Source: an uncultured Clostridia bacterium
GTDB taxonomy: Bacteria > Bacillota > Clostridia > Christensenellales > Aristaeellaceae
NCBI GenBank assembly: GCA_934636425.1
Contig: CAKUAV010000091.1
Span: 1 to 12,414 of the forward strand
DNA: 12,414 bases
Reading direction: 5' to 3'
Notes under the pieces: generated by a model
Database searches by the model: none
What the model was told of the DNA's origin: nothing
What the model saw: only the letters and a program-made list of their open reading frames with translations
Program-made: the position numbers and the translations under genes
Shown here: piece by piece, positions 7,295 to 12,414 of the stretch
How the letters are laid out: each line of letters starts with the position of its first letter
Numbering within the stretch: the first letter of the stretch is position 1

Positions 7295-7323
7295 ATTATA
7301 TACCCGCACGGGGTATATGTCAA
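7295..7323 (-). promoter_or_regulatory. Consensus sigma-A promoter of csoR-copA
   Basis: On the minus strand TTGACA (7323-7318), exactly 17 bp, then TATAAT (7300-7295) match the consensus at all 12 positions. The spacer is almost wholly the O2 operator. Such a strong promoter would need tight repression, consistent with CsoR control. Confidence 0.93.
7300..7316. promoter_or_regulatory. CsoR operator O2 (in the -35/-10 spacer)
   Basis: ATACCC-GCACG-GGGTAT has the same half-sites as O1. Centre-to-centre distance from O1 is 26 bp. It fills the spacer of the csoR promoter, so bound CsoR should block RNA polymerase directly. Confidence 0.87.
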
Positions 7324-7434
7324 TAGGCCGGCTGTAAATTTTCCGTGCGGCGCGCTTTCGAATTTCGAAACAAAAGCGCCGGTATAAAAAGTTCGCCGCC
7401 GCGCGCTTTTTATGCTGTATTTCGTCAGAAATCA

Positions 7435-7443
7435 TGTTATAAT
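7435..7443 (+). promoter_or_regulatory. Extended -10 promoter of the GH95-like gene
   Basis: TGTTATAAT supplies a consensus -10 (7438-7443) with an extended TG. A clear -35 is lacking. The predicted start near 7450 leaves a leader of about 27 nt with GGGAGG (7464-7469) before ATG 7477. It diverges from the csoR promoter. Confidence 0.65.
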
Positions 7444-7476
7444 GGGCGCAGAAAATAATGCAGTGGGAGGACTCGC

Positions 7477-9765
7477 ATGAAAAAGCCAGACATTCTGATC
7501 AACGGACAGACTCTTTCCCGTCCGGCGCTGGAATGGACGGACGGCCACATACTGGGCAACGGCGATCTGGGCGTCGTGGTGTGGGGCGCGGCCGGCCGGC
7601 TGTTCTTCGGCCTTTCCAAGCACAATGTGTATAATCTCGAATCGCCCTATGCGCACGGCCCCCGCCCTGAAGAAACCTATATGCGGCGGCTGGAGCGCTT
7701 CAAGCGCGGCGAGGTGGACGCGTTTGCGCCCAATCCCGATCACCCCGACCAGCCCTGCGACAAGCCGTTTTTCGACCGTCAGACCCCGCTGACAATGGGC
7801 ACGCTCTCGCTCGAGCTGCTGCCGGGCGTAAACCTCGTGGCGCACACTCAGACGCTCTATCCCGCCGAGGGCCGGGTGCGCGTCGTCGTGGAGCCGGTCG
7901 ACCGCCGCAGGGGCTACGGCCAGCTCTATCCGACGCTCACCGTCGAGGCCTGTGTGGACAGCGAATCCAACGCGCTGAACATCCGTGTGTCCTCCGGCGG
8001 CGGCGAAACCGTGCGCGCACAGTGGCGCTATGAGTGGCCGCAGCACATGGCGACCTACTACAAAACCGACTTCACCGCGCAGAACGCCGAAAACGGCGCG
8101 TTCCATGCAGTCATCGGCGAGGGCAACGAGTTTACCGTCGCCCTGTCTCAGCGCGGCGTAAGGCCCGATCTGGACGCGAGCCGCTTCAATCTCGCCGGCG
8201 TCGTCTCCATCTCGGACGACACGCCCGCCGAGTTCAGCCTGCGCGCCGCCGCCCGCGGGGAAGCCGTGCCCGAACGCGCCGACTATGATACGGCTAAGGC
8301 GCGCACGGCCGCGTGGTGGCATGATTTCTGGAGCAAGTCCATGCTCTGGTACAGCGAGCCGAGCCTCAACGATCTCTGGGCGATGGGCCTTTACGCGCTG
8401 GGCGCGTCCACCCGCCCCGACAAGAGCGCGCCGAATCTACAGGGCATATGGAATCTGAGCGAGCGCGCCATATGGCACGGCGATTTCCACTTCAACACCA
8501 ACATGCAGGAGTGCCACTGGGTGTGCGGCGCGGCCAATCATCCCGAGCTGGCCAAAGCGATGATGCGTATGCTCATCCACGACTGGCGCGACGAGCTGCG
8601 GCTCAGCGCCAGGGAAGCCTACGGCGTGGACAACAACGCGCTGGCGCTGGGCGTGGGCATGGACTGGCTGGGGCGCGATCTGGGCGGCTGGTGGGCGATC
8701 CTCTCGCTCTCGAACACCGCATGGACGGCCATCACGCTGTGGGATCAGTATCTGTTCGATCCCGACGAGGATTTCCTGTGCACGGATCTGTATCCCTTCC
8801 TTCAGGAATGCTGCCGCCTGTACGACGCGCTGATGGATCGCGACGAAAACGGCATTTACCACACGCTGCTCTCCAGCTCGCCCGAGCGCGCCATACTCGA
8901 TAAAAACGGCCGCGCGCACTCGCTGTGCGGGCGCGACTGCACGATCAACGTGGCCACGATCCGCGGCCTGTATGAAGCCGCCGCGCGCTCCGCCGAGCTG
9001 TTGGGCGACGATCCCGCGCCCTATCGCGAGAAGGCCGAGCATATGCCGCCCTTCCCGCAGCAGGACGGCGTGTTCATCGAGATGGAAACCGGCTATTTCT
9101 TCGACGGGCCGCGTCCCGGCGTGACGAAGGAATGCCACCGCCATCCCTCGCGCCTGATGCCGATCTTTCCGGCCGGCTTCATCGGCCTGAACAGCAATGA
9201 AGGCGATCTGGAGCTGGGACGGCGCTCGTTCCATGATTTCCTGTCCGACGGCGTGGAGGGAATCACCGGCTGGTCGTTCAGCTATCTGGCCAACATCGCG
9301 GCGCGGCTGGGTCTGGGCGCGGAGGCCGAGCAATGCCTGACCGCCGTGCGCGACGAGTTCACGCTGGCGGGGCTGCTCTCGGCGCACAACCGGCTGCGCA
9401 GTAATGCGCTCTATCCCGACGCGCTGTTCCAGATCGAGGCGCTCATGGCCATTCCCGCCGCGATCGACGAGATGGCGATGCAGTCGGTGGACGGAATCAT
9501 CCGCATATTCCCCGCGCTGCCCGGCGGCCGCGACTGCGCCTTCGAGCATCTGCGCGCCCGCGGCAACGTGCTGGTCAGCGCCGAGCATAGAGACGGCGAA
9601 ACGCGCTTTGTGCGCCTCGAGCCCGCGCGCGACGGAGCCGTCACGCTGGTCAGTCCGTGGGGCGAGCGCGCCGTCACGGTCAACGGACAGCGCGCTCTGC
9701 CGGAGAACGGCCGCATCGTATTAAAAGCGCGCGCCGGCGACATTTTCGAGATTTTCCCGGAATAA
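7477..9765 (+). CDS. GH95-like glycoside hydrolase (alpha-L-fucosidase/galactosidase-related), divergent
   Basis: A 762-residue protein without a signal peptide, so probably cytoplasmic. The layout follows GH95: an N-terminal beta-rich domain with GNGDLGVVVWG (27-37), an (alpha/alpha)6 barrel, and a C-terminal beta domain (about 685-762). Recognisable GH95 landmarks are NLQGIW (320-325), HFNTN (338-342) with the paired Asn residues, SSPE ending at E470, HRHPSRLMPIFPA (554-566) and FQIEALMAIPAAIDEM (651-666). In characterised members FQID supplies a catalytic Asp; here the position is E654, so activity may be altered. ATG 7477 has a good GGGAGG site. It stands alone with no transporter nearby; the substrate is presumably an imported oligosaccharide. 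The family assignment is from motif resemblance only, and the specificity is unknown. Confidence 0.75.
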   Translation: MKKPDILINGQTLSRPALEWTDGHILGNGDLGVVVWGAAGRLFFGLSKHNVYNLESPYAHGPRPEETYMRRLERFKRGEVDAFAPNPDHPDQPCDKPFFDRQTPLTMGTLSLELLPGVNLVAHTQTLYPAEGRVRVVVEPVDRRRGYGQLYPTLTVEACVDSESNALNIRVSSGGGETVRAQWRYEWPQHMATYYKTDFTAQNAENGAFHAVIGEGNEFTVALSQRGVRPDLDASRFNLAGVVSISDDTPAEFSLRAAARGEAVPERADYDTAKARTAAWWHDFWSKSMLWYSEPSLNDLWAMGLYALGASTRPDKSAPNLQGIWNLSERAIWHGDFHFNTNMQECHWVCGAANHPELAKAMMRMLIHDWRDELRLSAREAYGVDNNALALGVGMDWLGRDLGGWWAILSLSNTAWTAITLWDQYLFDPDEDFLCTDLYPFLQECCRLYDALMDRDENGIYHTLLSSSPERAILDKNGRAHSLCGRDCTINVATIRGLYEAAARSAELLGDDPAPYREKAEHMPPFPQQDGVFIEMETGYFFDGPRPGVTKECHRHPSRLMPIFPAGFIGLNSNEGDLELGRRSFHDFLSDGVEGITGWSFSYLANIAARLGLGAEAEQCLTAVRDEFTLAGLLSAHNRLRSNALYPDALFQIEALMAIPAAIDEMAMQSVDGIIRIFPALPGGRDCAFEHLRARGNVLVSAEHRDGETRFVRLEPARDGAVTLVSPWGERAVTVNGQRALPENGRIVLKARAGDIFEIFPE

Positions 9766-9974
9766 GCGCGAAATCGCGCCCGCGTGAAGATCGTCAAGCG
9801 CATCGCAGCCGATCGCCCGAAGAACGCTGTCGCTTGACGCGGGGCGTGGCCGGAAGCAGGCAAAAAACGCGCCGTGTCTGAAATTCGAACACTCGGTTAT
9901 GACTGCCCGTGGAAAAAGGCGATGAAATCGGCTATCATAGCCATGCAGAACAGATTCAGGAAGGGAAAGAGCCT
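9766..9974. other. 209-bp intergenic region with inverted repeats
   Basis: Directly after the GH95-like stop is GCGCG-AAAT-CGCGC (9766-9779). A 9-bp perfect inverted repeat, CGTCAAGCG/CGCTTGACG (9792-9800 and 9831-9839), encloses 30 bases. Neither has a T-run, so termination is uncertain. GGCTA-TCA-TAGCC (9930-9942) overlaps a possible -10 (TATCAT, 9933-9938) for the hydrolase, but no good -35 was found. Confidence 0.45.
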
Positions 9975-10874
9975 ATGACGTCAAGATACATTGCATCCGA
10001 ATTTGATGGATTGAAGCTGGGAGTCGCCATCACCGTTCCGGCAGAAGCGCCGAAGGGAATCGTTCAGTTTTCGCACGGCATGGCGGAGCATAAAGAGCGA
10101 TATTTTGACTTCATGAACTATCTTTCCGGGCACGGCTATGTCTGCGTCATTCATGACCATCGCGGCCATGGCGAAAGCGTGAAAGCGGAAGCGGATCGCG
10201 GATACTTTTACACCGAAAACGAGCAGGCCATCATCGAGGATCTGCATACGGTCAATAAATTCATACGGAATATGTATCCCGATATTCCCGTGTTCCTGTT
10301 CAGCCACAGCATGGGGACTCTGGTCGCGCGCGGTTTTTTGAAAAAATACGATTCCGAGATCGAAAAAATCGTGCTCTGCGGCCCGCCGACACACAATGCG
10401 GCCGCGGGCATCGGCCTGGCTCTGGCAAAAGTCTCAAAGGCCTTTCACAGCGAAAATGCCCCGGCCAAAATGCTGAACGCAATGGCCTTTTCGGGGTTCA
10501 ATGCCGGAAACATCGCTCCGAACGGATGGCTCTCCCAAAATGAAGCCAACGTCGCGCAGTACAACGCCGATCCGCTGTGCGGTTTCCTGTTCACCACAAA
10601 CGGGTTTATCAACCTGTTCAAGCTGCAGAAAAACGCCTTTGACAAGAGAGGCTGGACGGTGAACAATCCCGCTCTGCCCATATTTTTGATCGCGGGCGAA
10701 GACGATCCCGTCATCCGTTCGGGCAGAAAATTCGACGATCTCGGACAGTTCCTGACAGAAGTCGGCTATACGGACATAAGGAGCAGGCTCTATGAGCATA
10801 TGCGCCATGAAATACTCAACGAGACCGACAGGCAGACTGTATACCGCGACGTTCTGGACTTTTTGAATGATTGA
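9975..10874 (+). CDS. Alpha/beta hydrolase, monoacylglycerol lipase / lysophospholipase-like
   Basis: A 299-residue serine hydrolase of the Hydrolase_4 (serine aminopeptidase S33-like) group, with no signal peptide. The oxyanion-region motif HGMAEHKERY is at 34-43 and DHRGHGES at 61-68. The nucleophile S112 lies in SHSMG at 110-114, where the first Gly of the usual GxSxG is Ser. The acid D244 lies in GEDDPV and the base H278 in RHEILNE. A cap domain (about 135-230) sits between. ATG 9975 follows GGAAGGGAAAG; a GTG-initiated 22-residue extension (9909) has no ribosome binding site. Likely substrates are glycerol monoesters or short acyl esters, but this cannot be fixed. GC content is clearly below both neighbours (see findings). 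It is separate from the serS unit, which has its own promoter. Confidence 0.88.
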   Translation: MTSRYIASEFDGLKLGVAITVPAEAPKGIVQFSHGMAEHKERYFDFMNYLSGHGYVCVIHDHRGHGESVKAEADRGYFYTENEQAIIEDLHTVNKFIRNMYPDIPVFLFSHSMGTLVARGFLKKYDSEIEKIVLCGPPTHNAAAGIGLALAKVSKAFHSENAPAKMLNAMAFSGFNAGNIAPNGWLSQNEANVAQYNADPLCGFLFTTNGFINLFKLQKNAFDKRGWTVNNPALPIFLIAGEDDPVIRSGRKFDDLGQFLTEVGYTDIRSRLYEHMRHEILNETDRQTVYRDVLDFLND

Positions 10875-10885
10875 CAGCGGTTCGC

Positions 10886-10920
10886 GGCGCGCTGAGCAGG
10901 GCTTCGGCTCTGCTCACGCC
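10886..10920 (+). other. UUCG-tetraloop hairpin after the hydrolase gene
   Basis: Nine base pairs (10894-10902 with 10907-10915, one G-T) close on a C(TTCG)G tetraloop, extended by GGCG/CGCC (10886-10889 and 10917-10920) with a bulge. It lies 12 nt beyond the hydrolase stop, where a 3' end is expected. No T-run follows, so it may be a weak terminator or a 3'-stabilising hairpin. Confidence 0.5.
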
Positions 10921-10989
10921 GCCTGCGGGCAAAAACGCCGCGCTTCACGCGCATATGGCAGCCGCAGCGCCCTCTGCCTGAATGTTAAC

Positions 10990-11018
10990 TTGCAATGGAG
11001 CGTGAAAACGTCTATAAT
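10990..11018 (+). promoter_or_regulatory. Sigma-A promoter of the T-box/serS operon
   Basis: TTGCAA (10990-10995), exactly 17 bp, then TATAAT (11013-11018). The predicted start is at about 11024-11026, right at the 5' end of the T-box leader. Confidence 0.85.
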
Positions 11019-11023
11019 AGAGA

Positions 11024-11257
11024 CAAGTAAACGCAGTGCGGAAAGACTTAAATCGCAGGTATCTGCCCACAGAGAGCCGGAATTGCTGAAAACCGGCGGC
11101 AGAGCGCGTTTTTTTCCACTTTCCAATGCGGCCGGCGATGAACCGGCGGCTCGGCGCGCCTTATCGCGCTTCAAGGCGGCTGCCCCATCGGGCGGCAAGC
11201 TGGGTGGCAACGCGGAAGATTCTCCGTCCCAGAGGTGGGATGGACGAGTCTTTTTTT
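11024..11257 (+). promoter_or_regulatory. T-box riboswitch (tRNA-Ser sensing) of the serS operon
   Basis: An untranslated leader of about 234 nt that reads tRNA-Ser charging. Landmarks appear in canonical order. AAGTA is near the 5' end. CTGCC (11063-11067) pairs with GGCAG (11098-11102). AGAGAG (11071-11076) is the AG bulge. CCGG/CCGG (11077-11080 and 11093-11096) encloses the distal-loop GCTG (11085-11088). A stem-III-like hairpin (7 bp) spans 11180-11197. The T-box GGTGGCAACGCGG is at 11203-11215, followed by the terminator. The UGGC in the T-box implies tRNA ending GCCA, matching the G73 discriminator of bacterial tRNA-Ser. The specifier codon is not securely placed; UCC at 11115-11117 or 11122-11124 are candidates. 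Confidence 0.93.
11218..11257 (+). terminator. T-box-controlled intrinsic terminator
   Basis: A 14-bp stem with one bulged C (11218-11231 pairing with 11236-11250) and a 4-base loop is followed by seven T residues (11251-11257). Binding of uncharged tRNA to the upstream T-box should favour the alternative antiterminator and allow read-through. Confidence 0.92.
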
Positions 11258-11276
11258 GTTTCAAGGAGGTTTTGTC

Positions 11277-11528
11277 ATGCTGGAATTCAAATACGATACG
11301 CAGCTGCTGATCGACGGCAAAGGGCTTAACGAGGACAATATCAACGCCTATATCACCGCGCACTTTAAGGGCGACTGCCTGCTGGTCGTGGGCGATGACG
11401 ATATGATTAAGCTGCACTTCCACACCAACGAGCCGTGGCGGATCCTTGAATACTGCGCCACGCTGGGCGAAATCTACGACATCGTCATCGAGGACATGGA
11501 TCGCCAGTCGCGCGGTCTGATCGGCTGA
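11277..11528 (+). CDS. Small protein resembling the C-terminal segment of DAK2/FakA-type proteins, function unknown
   Basis: An 83-residue soluble protein with no membrane segment. The segment GDCLLVVGDDDMIKLHFHTN (32-51), then EPWRILEYCATLGEI and IVIEDMDRQ, matches the pattern of the C-terminal end of fatty-acid-kinase-like DAK2/FakA proteins. There a GDS...KVHVHT stretch is followed by an IxNMxxQ segment. Such short proteins are sometimes annotated 'kinase to dihydroxyacetone kinase', but the nucleotide-binding DAK2 domain is absent, so kinase activity is not expected. ATG 11277 has an excellent AAGGAGG (11263-11269), just after the T-box terminator. serS follows 33 nt later, so the gene is induced with serS on serine starvation. 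Codon use and GC resemble serS. I do not know its role. Confidence 0.85.
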   Translation: MLEFKYDTQLLIDGKGLNEDNINAYITAHFKGDCLLVVGDDDMIKLHFHTNEPWRILEYCATLGEIYDIVIEDMDRQSRGLIG

Positions 11529-11561
11529 ATGAACGCATTTTTTTGAGGAGGATATATCACC

Positions 11562-12414
11562 ATGATCGACATCAATCTGATTCGTACCAACCCCGATCTC
11601 GTGCGCGAGAACATCAAAAAGAAGTTCCAGGACGCGAAGCTCCCGCTCGTCGACGAGGTCATTGAGCTGGACAAGGCCAACCGCGCCGCCATGACCGAGG
11701 CCGACGGCCTGCGCAACAAGCGCAAGGTGCTCTCCAAGCAGATCGGCGGCCTGATGGCCAAGGGACAGAAGGACGAGGCCGAGGCCGTCAAGGCGCAGGT
11801 GGCCGAAATCGCCGACCAGCTGACCGCGCTGGAAGCCAGGGAAGAGGAATACGCCGCCGAGATCAAAAAGCGCATGATGGTCATACCGCAGATCATCGAC
11901 GCGTCGGTGCCGATCGGCAGGGACGACAGCGAGAACGTGCAGAACGAGGTGTTCGGCGAGCCGGTCGTGCCGGACTATGAGATTCCCTATCACGTGGACA
12001 TCATGGAGAGCCTCAATGGCATCGATCTGGACAGCGCGCGCCGCACGAGCGGCAACGGCTTCTACTATCTGAGGGGCGACATCGCGCGTCTGCACTCCGC
12101 GATCCTCTCCTATGCGCGCGATTTCATGATCGACAAGGGCTTCACCTACTATGTGCCGCCGTTCATGATCAGAAGCGACGTGGTCAACGGCGTCATGAGC
12201 TTTGCCGAGATGGAAAACATGATGTACAAGATCGAGGGCGAGGATCTCTACCTCATCGGCACGAGCGAACACTCTATGATCGGCAAGTTCATCGACACCA
12301 TACTCGACGAGAAGGATCTGCCCCAGACGCTCACCTCCTATTCCCCCTGCTTCCGCAAGGAGGTCGGCGCGCACGGCATCGAGGAGCGCGGCGTTTACCG
12401 CATCCACCAGTTCG
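11562..12414 (+). CDS. serS: Seryl-tRNA synthetase (partial, 3' end off the window)
   Basis: Class II aminoacyl-tRNA synthetase that charges tRNA-Ser with serine. The visible 284 residues of about 425 include the N-terminal domain MIDINLIRTNPDLVREN. The long antiparallel coiled-coil arm that grips the tRNA-Ser variable arm spans about 28-108. The catalytic domain has the TSE motif at 234-236 and motif 2 beginning FRKE at 264-267. The motif 2 loop reads GAHGIEERGVYRIHQF rather than the common GxxGRDTRGLxRVHQF, a variant form that I associate with some clostridial SerS. ATG 11562 is preceded by GAGGAGG (11545-11551). It is the second gene of the T-box operon, consistent with serine-specific control. 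Motif 3 lies beyond the window. Confidence 0.97.
   Translation, partial: MIDINLIRTNPDLVRENIKKKFQDAKLPLVDEVIELDKANRAAMTEADGLRNKRKVLSKQIGGLMAKGQKDEAEAVKAQVAEIADQLTALEAREEEYAAEIKKRMMVIPQIIDASVPIGRDDSENVQNEVFGEPVVPDYEIPYHVDIMESLNGIDLDSARRTSGNGFYYLRGDIARLHSAILSYARDFMIDKGFTYYVPPFMIRSDVVNGVMSFAEMENMMYKIEGEDLYLIGTSEHSMIGKFIDTILDEKDLPQTLTSYSPCFRKEVGAHGIEERGVYRIHQF

Noticed and set aside
7352..7379. Inverted repeat GCGCTTT/AAAGCGC between the divergent promoters, as a possible terminator
   Set aside because: No gene ends here on either strand and no T-run follows. At most it is a weak regulatory palindrome.
5453..7387. 644-codon plus-strand open frame opposite copA and csoR
   Set aside because: It is Arg/His/Ala-rich, matches no family, runs through both the csoR-copA gap and the csoR operators, and has no ribosome binding site. 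It is an antisense shadow.
7259..7435. N-terminal extension of csoR
   Set aside because: It would translate the consensus promoter and both CsoR operators. The ATG at 7258 has a proper GGAGG and gives normal CsoR length.
8437..9588. 383-codon minus-strand open frame opposite the GH95-like gene
   Set aside because: The opposite strand has continuous GH95 motifs. This frame is a high-GC mirror with no recognisable domain.
9909..9974. 22-residue N-terminal extension of the alpha/beta hydrolase from a GTG
   Set aside because: There is no ribosome binding site, and the conserved domain begins right after ATG 9975, which has one.
10914..12407. 497-codon minus-strand open frame across the T-box and serS
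   Set aside because: It would translate through the riboswitch terminator and opposite a clear SerS. It is an artefact of codon bias.

Overview
This window looks like chromosomal DNA of an uncultured, fairly GC-rich anaerobic member of the Clostridia (Firmicutes). The grounds are an NfnAB-type bifurcating transhydrogenase, a CsoR/CopA copper operon with consensus sigma-A promoters, strong GGAGG ribosome binding sites, a T-box riboswitch in front of serS, and clostridial-style LysR and SerS sequences. A GH95-like glycosidase fits a gut or glycan-degrading lifestyle. The taxonomic placement is inference. No rRNA, tRNA, IS element, CRISPR array or attachment site was seen.

Layout. Positions 1-2103 (minus strand) hold nfnA followed by nfnB, the latter cut by the left edge. 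They are preceded by a 362-bp non-coding region (2104-2465) with an extended -10 promoter and several palindromes. Positions 2466-4152 (minus) hold a LysR-family regulator followed 22 nt later by an APH-fold small-molecule kinase, driven by a good promoter at 4214-4242. Positions 4298-7323 (minus) are the copper operon. It has a consensus promoter whose spacer is a CsoR operator, a second operator at the start site, then csoR, then copA with a C-terminal fused copper-chaperone domain, and a strong intrinsic terminator. The chaperone domain starts at an internal ATG with its own near-perfect ribosome binding site.

The plus-strand half begins at 7438 with a divergent promoter and a cytoplasmic GH95-like glycosidase (7477-9765). 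A monoacylglycerol-lipase-like alpha/beta hydrolase (9975-10874) of visibly lower GC follows. Next comes a T-box-controlled operon: promoter 10990-11018, leader to 11257, an 83-residue protein resembling the C-terminal end of DAK2/FakA proteins, then serS, cut by the right edge.

How the parts work together. NfnAB couples ferredoxin, NADH and NADPH pools. CsoR senses Cu(I) and releases the promoter so that CopA (and perhaps a free CopZ-like chaperone) exports copper. The T-box lets uncharged tRNA-Ser switch on serS; its UGGC motif matches the G discriminator base of bacterial tRNA-Ser. The most interesting items are the possible dual translation product of copA, the possible LysR-nfnAB link, and the small FakA-like gene inside the serS operon. 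I see no clearly new multi-gene system.
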